Source: Oscillospiraceae bacterium
GTDB taxonomy: Bacteria > Bacillota > Clostridia > Saccharofermentanales > Saccharofermentanaceae
DNA length: 64,000 nucleotides
NCBI GenBank assembly: GCA_902787975.1
Contig: CADAIP010000001.1
Location: 107,393 to 171,392 of the forward strand
Reading direction: 5' to 3'
The position numbers were made by a program, and so were the translations under genes. The notes below the pieces were generated by a model. It saw nothing but the letters and a program-made list of their open reading frames with translations, did no database searches and was not told where the DNA came from. Positions 1 to 8,114 of the stretch are shown in pieces (position 1 is the first letter of the stretch; every line of letters begins with the position of its first letter).

Positions 1-668
1 GGGATCCGCCCGTCATTTTCCATGTCAGACAGAAGCTTCAGCAGTTCATCCTGCCTGCCCGAAGCAACACAATAATGCTCCAGATCTTTTAATTCATTCC
101 GCATATACTGTGTAAGACGAAGCTTTTCCTTTATCGATTCCGGAACGAACTCATATGAGGCATTAACCTCTTCACCGGCGAGCAGCGAAGCAATCTTCCT
201 GATCTCATCTGCGTGAGATTTGATAAGTTGTGTAACTTCATTTGCCGAAGGGAAGTTTTCGCCGCTGTCTGAAACGACTTTATAAAGAGCGAGATTCGAC
301 GGCGGGATCATCTTCAGGACAGCATCGCAGATAAGGGCAGATTCCATGTCATAGAGCATGCCTTCTCCGACAGAAGTCACGACCTCATCAGAATATGTGA
401 CAGTCATCTCTTTCGCACCTGACTCAAAGAGAATGTCAGGATAAAAACGCCGGCCGGTAACAGAGGAAATAACCTGATTGATAAGGTAGCCTTCACCTTT
501 TTCGGGGCCTGCGCAAACGCCGACATTAAGCACGCAATCGTAAGGCTTCAGATCGATCTGTTTGATCCGGTCAACAACGCGCCCGCCTACGCCCGTGACT
601 ATAACTTCGCCGGGAAGTCCACCCAGCGCCGCAGCTTCACATTTAAGTGCCGTAAGAATATAAAGCAA
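1..668 (-). CDS. Nucleoside phosphorylase/nucleosidase-like protein (partial, 3' end outside window)
   Basis: Read on the minus strand, an open frame starts with TTG at 668-666, seven bases after the ribosome site GAGAGGA, and runs off the window start. The protein begins LLYILTALKCEAAALGG. Around residue 110 it has YDMESALICDAV, and soon after YKVVSDSGENF. These resemble the DMEgAA and vSD segments of the MTA/SAH nucleosidase and futalosine hydrolase family (phosphorylase superfamily), where the Glu and Asp contact the nucleoside. The substrate cannot be told. After about residue 160 the sequence no longer resembles the short nucleosidases, so a C-terminal helical extension is likely. It diverges from trpS. 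Confidence 0.6.
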   Translation of the reverse strand, partial: MLYILTALKCEAAALGGLPGEVIVTGVGGRVVDRIKQIDLKPYDCVLNVGVCAGPEKGEGYLINQVISSVTGRRFYPDILFESGAKEMTVTYSDEVVTSVGEGMLYDMESALICDAVLKMIPPSNLALYKVVSDSGENFPSANEVTQLIKSHADEIRKIASLLAGEEVNASYEFVPESIKEKLRLTQYMRNELKDLEHYCVASGRQDELLKLLSDMENDGRI

Positions 669-687
669 ATTATAGTCCTCTCTTTCT

Positions 688-716
688 TTGTAAATTATAT
701 TACATCGTGATAAGAT
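688..716 (+). promoter_or_regulatory. Probable sigma-A promoter of trpS
   Basis: TTGTAA at 688-693, a 17-bp spacer and TAAGAT at 711-716 fit a vegetative promoter. A perfect 6-bp inverted repeat (ATTAAG cgt CTTAAT, 715-729) covers the predicted start site. The leader before trpS is only about 25 nt, too short for a T-box. Confidence 0.5.
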
Positions 717-746
717 TAAGCGTCTTAATGACAATGGAGGTTTAAT

Positions 747-1736
747 ATGGACAGATTACTTACGGGCCTTCAGCCCAGCGGTTCACTTACGATCGGAAAT
801 TACGCAGGCGGAATCTCCCAGATCGTTAACTATCAGAAAGACTATGAGACATTCCTCTTCGTCCCTGACATGCACGCTATCACGGTTCCCCAGGATCCTG
901 ATGCTCTTCACAGGAACATCATCAACGCCATCGCAATGTACATCGCATGCGGCGTCGATCCCAACCTTGAGAACATGCACATCTACATTCAGTCGGAGAA
1001 TCTCTATCACGCAAATCTGTCCTGGATCTTCGAATGCCACACACCTCACGGCGACCTGACCAGAATGCATCAGTTCAAGGCTAAGTCCGCTCTTCACGAG
1101 ACTTTCACGGAAGGCCTTGTTACATATCCTGACCTCATGGCAGCAGACATCCTGCTTTACGATCCTAAGTACGTTCCTACAGGCATCGACCAGAAGCAGC
1201 ACGTTGAGCTTGCAAGAAACCTTGCGATCAGATTCAACAACCGTTACGGCGAACTCTTCAGGATCCCTGAGCCGCTCATCCCTACAGTAGGCGCCAAGAT
1301 CCGTGATCTTCAGAACCCTAACCAGAAGATGAGCAAGTCTACCGACAATCCGAAGGCATCTGTCTTCCTTTCAGATCCCGAAAAGACGATCCGCAAGAAG
1401 ATCATGTCCGCGGTTACTGACTCAGACGGCATCATCAAGTTCGACGAAGACGAGAAGCCCGGCGTATCCAACCTTCTTACGATCTATTCCGTATTCTCCG
1501 GATGCGAGATCGAAGATGCAGTTGCAAAATTCGAAGGCGGCGGATACGGCGACCTCAAGAAAGCTGTTGCCGATGCCGTTGTTGAGAAAGTCGTTCCTTT
1601 TCAGGAGAAGTACAACGAAGTGCTCGCAAGCGGCATGATCGACGACATCCTTGATGCCGGCCGTGATTACACAAACGAGATCGCAAAAGAGAAGTACGAG
1701 CTCGTCAGAAAAGCAGTCGGATTCGGCCGCGTATAA
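747..1736 (+). CDS. trpS: Tryptophan--tRNA ligase
   Basis: Class I aminoacyl-tRNA synthetase that charges tRNA-Trp in the cytoplasm. The HIGH-like motif is PSGSLTIGNYAG near residue 10, and the KMSKS loop is NQKMSKSTDN near residue 190. The 329-residue length matches the bacterial TrpS norm. The ATG follows GGAGG with an ideal gap. The gene stands alone between its own promoter and a strong terminator. Unlike many Firmicutes trpS genes it has no room for a T-box, so expression is probably not controlled by a tRNA-Trp leader. Confidence 0.96.
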   Translation: MDRLLTGLQPSGSLTIGNYAGGISQIVNYQKDYETFLFVPDMHAITVPQDPDALHRNIINAIAMYIACGVDPNLENMHIYIQSENLYHANLSWIFECHTPHGDLTRMHQFKAKSALHETFTEGLVTYPDLMAADILLYDPKYVPTGIDQKQHVELARNLAIRFNNRYGELFRIPEPLIPTVGAKIRDLQNPNQKMSKSTDNPKASVFLSDPEKTIRKKIMSAVTDSDGIIKFDEDEKPGVSNLLTIYSVFSGCEIEDAVAKFEGGGYGDLKKAVADAVVEKVVPFQEKYNEVLASGMIDDILDAGRDYTNEIAKEKYELVRKAVGFGRV

Positions 1737-1778
1737 CTTCAGGCTTTTAGAGAAACAAAAAGCACATATAAACGAACA

Positions 1779-1807
1779 CGCCGGAGCACTTACACTCCGG
1801 CGTTTTT
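1779..1807 (+). terminator. Intrinsic terminator after trpS
   Basis: Perfect 8-bp stem CGCCGGAG (1779-1786) with CTCCGGCG (1795-1802) and an 8-nt loop, followed by TTTTT. It lies between convergent genes and may also work weakly in the other direction. Confidence 0.88.
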
Positions 1808-1839
1808 CTATCCCTTTTCCATATTTGCGGTAAATTGTC

Positions 1840-2418
1840 TTATTCAACGTGCCAAAGATTGCTGCGGTCGTATTCTGACGGCAGCTCGATCCATTCTCCG
1901 TCCGATACTTCGATGTACCACTGCTTTTCTGTGGAATCAAATTCCATCCAGCCGTAATCACCATAGTCGGATGAGATGTCCTCGTACCAGTACTGCCATG
2001 TGTGTGTCTTGGTCGTATCGTTGTACCAGAAATAGCAGTCTGTTTCTGAATCGTAGTAGCACTCCATCTCGGCGTCCCAGTCGCAGTAACGGCCTATCGA
2101 CTTAACGTAGTAGCTGTCCTGGACAGCCGTCTCTTCGTATGCTTTCTGGGCATCTGACTTCTTCTGCATCTGCTCCATGACGAATGCGGGGAATTCAGGA
2201 ATTCTGCTGACTGTTGCCTTGAACTTCTCGACATCCATCGTCGCGCCCGACAGGAGATAGAATCCCATGAATCCCAAGAGCAAAAGTGCTATCGGAACCC
2301 TGATGACCCAATCGAAGATCGTGAGTCTGCCTGAGCTTCTGCCGCCTCTTGAGCTGTAGCTGCGGCTGCTGCTTCCAGAATCATAATGTGTAGATGTACT
2401 CTTTCTTGAAGGTGGCAT
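1840..2418 (-). CDS. Single-pass membrane protein of unknown function
   Basis: I do not recognise a family. The start MPPSRKST at 2418 is chosen because GGGAGGGAA sits five bases upstream; an upstream ATG at 2442 has no such site. The 192-residue product has a Ser/Arg-rich N-terminus of about 35 residues, one membrane segment (IRVPIALLLLGFMGFYLLSG), and a C-terminal region rich in Tyr, Trp, Asp and Glu. That tail contains several short aromatic blocks (CDWDAEMECYYD, CYFWYNDTTKTHTWQYW, YGWMEFDSTEKQWYI) which look like irregular repeats of a small beta-sheet unit. The positive-inside rule puts the tail outside the cell. It may bind an extracellular ligand, but nothing proves this. Confidence 0.65.
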   Translation of the reverse strand: MPPSRKSTSTHYDSGSSSRSYSSRGGRSSGRLTIFDWVIRVPIALLLLGFMGFYLLSGATMDVEKFKATVSRIPEFPAFVMEQMQKKSDAQKAYEETAVQDSYYVKSIGRYCDWDAEMECYYDSETDCYFWYNDTTKTHTWQYWYEDISSDYGDYGWMEFDSTEKQWYIEVSDGEWIELPSEYDRSNLWHVE

Positions 2419-2639
2419 ATCAGTTCCCTCCCTTATTCCCAAAAGCCCTTATTCCGTAGGCTTAATTCATAGGACTGGCGCCAGATCCTTGCTACATTTA
2501 AATTATATTTTTCCTTTGATATTCCCGTCCATAATAATCGGATGGACAGAATTACCAAACCGGAAATATCGGTTTGATTTCCGATTTGTCTTTAGTGCAC
2601 TAAAATCAATTTCAGGGGACATCAGGTATATCTTCCGGG

Positions 2640-2749
2640 TACGTAATCTATACAGTTATAGCGCTGTTTTACTGTACGATTTACTGTATTCCTTTCGAAA
2701 ATACGTAATCTGTACAGTAAACGCGATACTTTACTGTATGAATTACGTA
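2640..2749. repeat. Two tandem copies of a roughly 48-bp imperfect palindrome
   Basis: The second copy is the clearer one: arms 2702-2721 and 2730-2749 match as inverted repeats at 17 of 20 positions around an 8-nt loop. The first copy (from 2640) shares TACGTAATCT and the right-arm core TTTACTGTA but is less symmetric. The two lie about 62 bp apart. Confidence 0.75.
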
Positions 2750-2783
2750 GAAAAAGAACCGACTCATTATGAGCCGGCTCTTT
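2750..2783 (-). terminator. Terminator after the gpx-ohrR operon
   Basis: Arms 2753-2765 and 2771-2783 pair over 13 bases on the minus-strand transcript, with two G-U pairs and a 5-nt loop, followed by a short U-run. Confidence 0.7.
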
Positions 2784-2874
2784 CCTTGGTCTTTTTAAAT
2801 TGTAGTTCCACTTTTTTGGTCTGTGTGTTTTGGGGGAGGGGTGGGTGTAATAAAAAGTGGAATGACCTTTACGT

Positions 2875-3300
2875 TTATTCTTCGAGAAGCTTGTACAGCG
2901 TCGAATAGAGCTGCATTGCCTCTTCCGGGCTGAGTCTCACACAGGAACTGAGCTTCGTGGGGATGTCTTTCGCCTTTTTGTATAATGCCTTTCCTTCTTC
3001 AGTCAGGCTTACAACGACTACTCGCTCATCTTCTTCGCTTCTAGTCCTGTTGATAAGACCCTGCTTTTCGGTATTTTTGAGCATCGGCGTAACAGTACCG
3101 GTGTCGAGCTTTAATCTCTTGCACAGGTCACCTACCGTGATCTTCTCTTCTTCCCAGAGGACCAGGAACATGATGTACTGCGTGTACGTGATCCCCAATG
3201 GTTTAAGGTAGGGTGTGTAGAGATTTACTATCTTTCGCGCTGCTGCATATAAAGGGAAACACAGCTGCGAATCAAGCTTCATGTTGTCGTTAACTTTCAT
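2875..3300 (-). CDS. ohrR: OhrR-like peroxide-sensing MarR-family repressor
   Basis: The 141-residue MarR protein opens with KLDSQLCFPLYAAARKIV. This matches the N-terminus of Bacillus OhrR, including the reactive cysteine that senses organic peroxides (Cys15 in B. subtilis; here Cys14). The winged helix follows (ITVGDLCKRLKLDTGTVTPMLK, then RSEEDERVVVVSLTEEG). The ATG at 3300 has CAGGAGTG upstream. It lies 17 bp after the glutathione peroxidase gene in the same direction, so both share a promoter and the repressor probably controls itself. The function follows from close motif agreement; the exact inducer is inferred. Confidence 0.88.
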   Translation of the reverse strand: MKVNDNMKLDSQLCFPLYAAARKIVNLYTPYLKPLGITYTQYIMFLVLWEEEKITVGDLCKRLKLDTGTVTPMLKNTEKQGLINRTRSEEDERVVVVSLTEEGKALYKKAKDIPTKLSSCVRLSPEEAMQLYSTLYKLLEE

Positions 3301-3317
3301 TTGAGCATCACTCCTGA

Positions 3318-3860
3318 TCAGATAAGGCTCTCGACGAATTTTCTTACTTTCTTCATGTCTGTTGTAGGCTCGAATCTCTTAACTACATTGCCTTCCCTGT
3401 CGACGATGAACTTTGTGAAGTTCCACTTGATGTCAGGATTGTTCTCATAATCCGGATCGTTCTTTTTGAGCATAGCCTTCATGGCGAGAGCGGAAGGTCC
3501 TATTCCAAACCCTTCGAAGCCCTGCTGGGACTTGAGATATGTGAACAGAGGAAGAGCGTTCTCGCCGTTGACGTCGGACTTCTTCATCTGAGGGAACTGT
3601 GTCTTGTACTTGAGTGTGCAGAACTCGTGGATCTCCTCATCTGTTCCGGGAGTCTGGTCTGCGAACTGGTTGCAGGGTACATCGATTACCTCGAATCCCT
3701 TATCATGGAATTCTTCATACATCTCCTCGATCGGCTTGTAGTGAGGTGTGAAGCCGCAGCCTGTTGCCGTATTTACAATGAGAATAACTTTGCCTTCGTA
3801 ATCCTTGAGGGAGATCTCCTCTCCTTTGGGTGTGGGAACTGTGTAATCGTAAATGGACAT
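3318..3860 (-). CDS. gpx: Glutathione peroxidase-family thiol peroxidase
   Basis: Reduces hydroperoxides in the cytoplasm. The catalytic centre is visible: Cys35 in NTATGCGFT, Gln in CNQFADQTPG, and the Trp-Asn pair in KWNFTKFIVDREG. It uses cysteine, not selenocysteine. The 180-residue length is normal. Clostridia usually lack glutathione, so the reductant is probably thioredoxin, as for most bacterial Gpx proteins; a trxB gene lies elsewhere in this window. The ATG at 3860 follows GAAAGGAG. It is the first gene of a two-gene operon with the ohrR-like regulator. Confidence 0.93.
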   Translation of the reverse strand: MSIYDYTVPTPKGEEISLKDYEGKVILIVNTATGCGFTPHYKPIEEMYEEFHDKGFEVIDVPCNQFADQTPGTDEEIHEFCTLKYKTQFPQMKKSDVNGENALPLFTYLKSQQGFEGFGIGPSALAMKAMLKKNDPDYENNPDIKWNFTKFIVDREGNVVKRFEPTTDMKKVRKFVESLI

Positions 3861-3893
3861 TTTGTAGTTCTCCTTTCATTTCTGTTTGATGAA

Positions 3894-3922
3894 ATTATAT
3901 TGTGTCAAATATAAATTGTCAA
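3894..3922 (-). promoter_or_regulatory. Consensus sigma-A promoter with candidate OhrR operator
   Basis: On the minus strand TTGACA (3922-3917), a 17-bp spacer and TATAAT (3899-3894) form a perfect consensus promoter for gpx-ohrR. Within the spacer, 3897-3912 is an imperfect palindrome (ATATTGTG / TCAAATAT, 6 of 8 per half-site). Its position is suited to a repressor. Confidence 0.8.
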
Positions 3923-3924
3923 CC

Positions 3925-3954
3925 AAAGAAAAGGGCATCTCGCAAAAGATGCCC
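3925..3954 (-). terminator. Intrinsic terminator after the membrane protein gene at 3982-4572
   Basis: Perfect 8-bp stem GGGCATCT (3933-3940) with AGATGCCC (3947-3954). On the minus strand it runs into a U-rich tract, complementary to 3925-3932. Confidence 0.82.
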
Positions 3955-3981
3955 CCGATAATTGATATTAATGTCCGAAAA

Positions 3982-4572
3982 CTAATTTTCGTTCGGATAA
4001 ACCAGCTCCTGATCGGTACCAAACCAGTCCGTTACGACCCTGAACATCTTGACAACGAACTTGCCGCTCTCGGTAATCGAATAAGAGCCGTCGGGGTTCT
4101 GGACTATGGTGCCCGTCTCAACCTGTTCGTGGAAACGCTTTTCGAAAGCACCGTAGTCATCAACATATTTCTCGACGAACACTTCGCTGACAGATTCCTC
4201 GGTGAAGGTCTGGTCGGAATTCTCCTCCATGTAGCTTAACATGAACACGGATACCGAACGCTCGACCGTAACGGGAACAAGCGTCAGGAACATCATGTTT
4301 AAGCAGCAGAAAATGGTGAACATCAGGATGATGTCCCTCTTAGTTACAAAGCCCCACAGTTTTCTGACGATACCCATGATAACCGCAGCTATGGCACCGG
4401 TGATCAGAACAAATAAGGCACCCCTGTACATAAGGATGTCCATTTCCGCGAAAAGGCCCGTGTGGAACAAGAAGATGAACAACGCTGTGCAGACTATATA
4501 AATAAATGTATATAATCCGATCAGGGCAAAAACGCTCCCTACAGTACTGCTGTCCACGCTTCCCTTAGCCAT
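3982..4572 (-). CDS. Multi-pass membrane protein of unknown function
   Basis: The 196-residue product has three hydrophobic segments in its first half (about residues 12-38, 46-70 and 80-102) and a soluble C-terminal half rich in acidic residues. No family was recognised. Its start overlaps the end of the upstream zinc-ribbon gene by 8 bp, so the two are translated as a coupled pair and probably act together. A terminator follows closely, so the operon has two genes. Confidence 0.7.
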   Translation of the reverse strand: MAKGSVDSSTVGSVFALIGLYTFIYIVCTALFIFLFHTGLFAEMDILMYRGALFVLITGAIAAVIMGIVRKLWGFVTKRDIILMFTIFCCLNMMFLTLVPVTVERSVSVFMLSYMEENSDQTFTEESVSEVFVEKYVDDYGAFEKRFHEQVETGTIVQNPDGSYSITESGKFVVKMFRVVTDWFGTDQELVYPNEN

Positions 4573-4963
4573 TATCCTGCACTCCGCTCTTTCTTAAGTT
4601 TTCTTCCTGAGCAAGTGCTCTTTCTTTTTCGATCGGGTCAGCGATAAAAGCTGTGCCGCTATGGCTGATCTGAATGGCTGTTCCACAGAACTGGCAGAAA
4701 CCGGTAGAACCCCTTCTGATCCTGTTGCCCGTCGAACCGCAGTTCGGACATTCAACAGCTACGCTGGCACGTGCGATCTCGTCTTCCAGCATCGTTCTTC
4801 TGTATCTTGAATTTTCTTCGATAGTCTTCTCTCTAGAGGCTTCAGCCTGAAGTCTTGCTCTCTCGGAAGCGGTTCTTGAACGCTCTATCTCTTGCTGCTT
4901 CAGGATATGATCACTAACTCTGAAACCAATCTTGATGAGATTGTTTAATCCTATCCCAAACAT
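4565..4963 (-). CDS. Small zinc-ribbon protein with coiled-coil N-terminus
   Basis: Residues 20-70 are charged and helical (coiled-coil-like). Residues 72-95 hold CPNC and CQFC, a classic C2-C2 zinc ribbon (VECPNCGST ... GFCQFCGTAI). The 132-residue protein starts at an ATG after AGGAGGA. There is no catalytic motif. The partner is likely the membrane protein encoded by the overlapping downstream gene. The role is unknown. Confidence 0.72.
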   Translation of the reverse strand: MFGIGLNNLIKIGFRVSDHILKQQEIERSRTASERARLQAEASREKTIEENSRYRRTMLEDEIARASVAVECPNCGSTGNRIRRGSTGFCQFCGTAIQISHSGTAFIADPIEKERALAQEENLRKSGVQDNG

Positions 4964-5006
4964 GAGTTTTTCCTCCTGTAAATCTATCCGAATATTCCAG
5001 GAGATA

Positions 5007-5639
5007 TTATATCAGATTTGCAAGTTCGCGCGCCAATCTTGAGACGGGCAGACCCACCACATTGGAGTAGTCTCCGTCGATCCTTTTTATCAGTAATGCA
5101 CCCATGTCCTGGATGCCGTATGAGCCTGCTTTATCGTAAGGTGAACCGCTGTCACAGTAGTCCGAAATGAGCTTATTCTGAAGTTCGTCCAAAGCATAGA
5201 ATTCGACACGTGTTTCTTCAGTAAAAACCTTCTTCTCTGACCCTGCGAAAACAGCGACTCCGGTCGCAACAACATGTTCTCTTCCGGACATTGATGAAAG
5301 CATTCTCACCGCATCTTCACGATCAAGCGGTTTGCCGTAGATCACGTCATCCAAAATGACAGATGTGTCCGCACCGATGACGATCGAATTCTCCTTTTCT
5401 TCTTCCGACAGGGAATCGAAAACAGCCTTCGCTTTTATCTCTGCAAGATGCTCACTGACCTTAAGCGCAGGTGTGCCCTCTTCTTCCATCTTTATCTCTG
5501 CGGCACGCTCGTCAACGTCGGCTGTTACCACAACGAAATCTTTTGTAACCAAAGACAGCAATTCGCGCCTCCTGGGAGACGCGCTTGCTAAAATAATATT
5601 CTTATTAATCTTTACTGATTCCACTAGCGTTACACTCAT
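5007..5639 (-). CDS. maf: Maf-family nucleoside triphosphate pyrophosphatase
   Basis: Hydrolyses non-canonical or excess nucleoside triphosphates to monophosphates. The signature ILASASPRRRELL sits at about residue 16, the catalytic aspartate is in IVIGADTSVILDD, and the late segment SYGIQDMGALLIKRIDGDYSNVVGLPV fits the family. The 210-residue length is slightly longer than usual because of about 15 extra N-terminal residues. The ATG at 5639 lies three bases after the stop of the upstream gene, with only a weak GGAAA site, so translation is probably coupled to the dehydrogenase-like gene. Confidence 0.9.
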   Translation of the reverse strand: MSVTLVESVKINKNIILASASPRRRELLSLVTKDFVVVTADVDERAAEIKMEEEGTPALKVSEHLAEIKAKAVFDSLSEEEKENSIVIGADTSVILDDVIYGKPLDREDAVRMLSSMSGREHVVATGVAVFAGSEKKVFTEETRVEFYALDELQNKLISDYCDSGSPYDKAGSYGIQDMGALLIKRIDGDYSNVVGLPVSRLARELANLI

Positions 5640-5642
5640 TCA

Positions 5643-8114
5643 TCAGTTTCCCGGAGGAGGAGCGAAGATTCCCGGAGGAACTACCGGTCCTGAACCATTA
5701 TCAGGGGCATTGGCAATGGAATGGAATTTATTGAACTCCTCGTCAATGTCATCGAAGAATGAATCGTCAGTAGGCTGTGTGATCAAAGGTTCTTTCTTTG
5801 TTTCAGCTTCGGATCCGGAAGGCTTGAAACCGAAAGAATTTGAAGCAGGTGCAGCGGGTTCTGTCTTTGCGGGTTCTGCAGGTTTGAACGAAGAGCTGAA
5901 CGGATTTACGCTTTCAACCTTCTGTGCAGGTACTGCTGTCGGAGCGGGCTTAAAAGGATTGCCGGGCTCAGCCTTTGAAGAAGCGGTTGAAGCCGTTGCA
6001 GGTTTGAAAGGGCTAGGTTCATTCGACTGGGTAGGCTTGAATGCGTTGTTGCGGTCAGCTGCCTGCGCAGAAAGGAACTGTGCCGTGATCGACTGTGCTG
6101 AAGAATCTGATGCATGCAGCTTTCCTTCGCCGGAACCGCCGCCAAGTGATCCGCCGCCTAAAGACGGACCGCCGCTAAGTGAGCCTCCGCCCAATGATGA
6201 TCCGGAGCCAAGCTTGGACTCTTCCTTCGGTGATGAAGAAGGAGTTGAAGATGACTTAGGGAATCCGGCACCGGGTCTCTCTGCCTTAGGTGCAGATGAA
6301 GGTGTAGCAGCCGCTCTAGGGAATCCTGCAGATGCAGGTCTTTCTGCTCTGGGTGCGGAAGTAGGTGTTGCCGCAGCTCTCGGGAAGCCTGAAGATACAG
6401 GTCTTTCAGCCTTAGGTGCTTCTGCCTTGGGTTCTTCTGCCTTCGGCTCTTCAGCCTTGGGCTCTGCTGCCTTGGGAGTTTCTTCAGCCTTAGGTGTTTC
6501 TACAGCCTTAGGTGCTGCAGGTGCAACAGGTGCTGCGGGTGCAGAAGAAGGTGTAGCTGCTGCTCTCGGGAAACCTGTTGATACAGGTCTTTCTGCCTTG
6601 GGTGCTTCAGCCTTAGGCTCCTCTGATGTCTTGAAAGGAGAAGGAGAAGGTGCCTTCGGAGTTTCAGGGATTATTGACTTAACGGGTTCAGGCTTCTTCT
6701 CTGCAGGAGCTGCCTTTGCATCATCCTTACCCGGGATGATGGACTTCTTGGGCTCTGCTGTCGTGAACTTTGTAGGTGTGCCACCGAATCTGAATGTAGT
6801 CTCTTTATTAGGCGTGGGCTCATCAGACTTGCTCTCTGTCTCAGGGTCCTTCAGAGAAGACTGAGGCATGATCGACTTGTTCTCATCTTCCTTTTCTTCA
6901 GCTGCTGCCTTTGCTGCAGCGGCTGCCGCAGGTCTTGTGCCGGCAGGTCTCTGCGCAGTTGCTTCAGCAGGATTCGGAGAAACTGTGTGAGCCTTTGCAG
7001 TAACGTTCTGTGACTGCTTGAGTCTTGCTTCCATAGCATCGAAAGCTGTCTTCTTTTCCGGTTTTGCCTGAGCATCAGGCTTCTTGTCAGACTTGGGAGT
7101 TACTGCAGCTGATGACTGGATGCCTCCCTGCTGTGCGCCCTTGATGGTATCGTTGAGGGATTCCTTGAAGCTGATCGTTGTCTCTGGGAGGATACCGTTG
7201 CTGTTGTCTTCGAAACGCGCATCGGGATTCTCACTGAACAATGTGTATGCTTCTCTCGGATTCTCCTTGTGTGTGATCTTGTAGTAGAAGTCGACGAGCT
7301 TTGCAAGGGATTTGCTCATGACGAGCTTGGAAGCTGTCTTCATGGGCTTTTCGATACCCTGGATATCGTTAACATCCTGGAAGAATTCGCCTGATGTCTT
7401 GTAGTCGCCGCTTACGATGTAGCCGGCACCGGGTTCGCCCTTGTCAGCCAATGTGAGCATTGCGTTTGCGACGTCTCTTACGTCGACGAAAGCACGTCCG
7501 CCGCCCTTCGGAGGGATGGTACCGTTGTTAAGATAACTGTTGAGGACCTTGTTGATCTCATAATCCTGGGAATAGCCGGGGCCGATGATGAATGTAGGAA
7601 GCACCATTACGGCATTGAGTCTGTTGAGTGCAACCTTCTCCATGACATAAGCAGCTGCCTCAGCCTTTGACTTTGCATATTCTCCTTCAACCTTGTTACG
7701 GTCGAAATGGATCGTGATATTATCACCTGAAACCTCAGGATTAAGTGCGTATGCTGAACTTAAGTAAACGAGCTTGCCGACCTTGCGCTTAAGACACATG
7801 TCAACGATGTTCTCAGCACCGATGACGTTAACTCTTCTCATTGTGAGATTGGTGGAATCGGAAAGTGATACATATTCATCGGTATGGAAAAGTACTGCCG
7901 ATCTCGGATCTTCGAGTTCGAAGAATTCTCTCATAGAGTCCTTGTCTGTGGAAATACCGTAACAGATCTCGATGTTAGGATTGTTTCTGTAGATCCTGGT
8001 GTCAGAAAGCTCACTCATGAGGATCCTAACTTTTTCTCCTCTTTGGAGGAGCATACTGATAACGGTTTTGCCTAATGCGCCTTCGCCGCCCGATACAAGA
8101 TACTTTACCGACAT
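5643..8114 (-). CDS. NAD-dependent epimerase-like protein with long repetitive Pro/Ala/Lys/Glu tail
   Basis: Residues 1-300 form an extended short-chain dehydrogenase fold. The dinucleotide-binding loop is SGGEGALGK near residue 8 and the catalytic YAKSK (YxxxK) is near residue 146. The remaining 500 or so residues are low complexity: Ala/Pro/Lys/Glu stretches, then at least four copies of an ERPxSxGFPRAAATPxSAP-like unit, a Gly/Ser-rich patch, and several PFKP/NPF motifs (SPFKPA, NPFKPA, NPFSSSFKP). The end is acidic and then PPGIFAPPPGN. There is no signal peptide or membrane segment, so it is probably cytoplasmic. The ATG at 8114 follows AAGGAGA. The substrate is unknown. A tail of this size on this enzyme is unusual. 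Confidence 0.8.
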   Translation of the reverse strand: MSVKYLVSGGEGALGKTVISMLLQRGEKVRILMSELSDTRIYRNNPNIEICYGISTDKDSMREFFELEDPRSAVLFHTDEYVSLSDSTNLTMRRVNVIGAENIVDMCLKRKVGKLVYLSSAYALNPEVSGDNITIHFDRNKVEGEYAKSKAEAAAYVMEKVALNRLNAVMVLPTFIIGPGYSQDYEINKVLNSYLNNGTIPPKGGGRAFVDVRDVANAMLTLADKGEPGAGYIVSGDYKTSGEFFQDVNDIQGIEKPMKTASKLVMSKSLAKLVDFYYKITHKENPREAYTLFSENPDARFEDNSNGILPETTISFKESLNDTIKGAQQGGIQSSAAVTPKSDKKPDAQAKPEKKTAFDAMEARLKQSQNVTAKAHTVSPNPAEATAQRPAGTRPAAAAAAKAAAEEKEDENKSIMPQSSLKDPETESKSDEPTPNKETTFRFGGTPTKFTTAEPKKSIIPGKDDAKAAPAEKKPEPVKSIIPETPKAPSPSPFKTSEEPKAEAPKAERPVSTGFPRAAATPSSAPAAPVAPAAPKAVETPKAEETPKAAEPKAEEPKAEEPKAEAPKAERPVSSGFPRAAATPTSAPRAERPASAGFPRAAATPSSAPKAERPGAGFPKSSSTPSSSPKEESKLGSGSSLGGGSLSGGPSLGGGSLGGGSGEGKLHASDSSAQSITAQFLSAQAADRNNAFKPTQSNEPSPFKPATASTASSKAEPGNPFKPAPTAVPAQKVESVNPFSSSFKPAEPAKTEPAAPASNSFGFKPSGSEAETKKEPLITQPTDDSFFDDIDEEFNKFHSIANAPDNGSGPVVPPGIFAPPPGN
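6240..6620 (-). repeat. Coding repeats in the tail of the dehydrogenase-like protein
   Basis: Four units of about 57-60 bp encode ERP-x-(S/T)-x-GFP-RAAATP-(S/T)-S/AP and variants. They are separated in places by EEPKAEEPKAEAPK runs. The DNA copies are similar enough to permit slippage. Confidence 0.75.

Larger units (their letters stand above)
2419..2874. other. 456-bp intergenic region with palindromic repeats
   Basis: No gene is supported here. A plus-strand open frame across 2489-2908 has no ribosome site and low-complexity content. The stretch holds two related palindromic units (2640-2690 and 2702-2749) and the terminator of the ohrR-like gene (2750-2783). A short palindrome, TTAGTGCACTAA, lies near 2592. 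The segment from 2820 is a G-rich run. Confidence 0.6.

Noticed and set aside
660..747. T-box or trp-operon leader before trpS
   Set aside because: The leader is about 25 nt and has no specifier or antiterminator motif.
2489..2908. 139-residue plus-strand open frame
   Set aside because: It spans the palindromic repeats and a terminator, has no ribosome site and no recognisable protein pattern.
5356..6864. 502-residue open frame on the plus strand opposite the dehydrogenase-like gene
   Set aside because: It lies entirely antisense to the repetitive tail and the maf gene, has no ribosome site, and its low-complexity Gly/Ala/Ser content mirrors the repeats.
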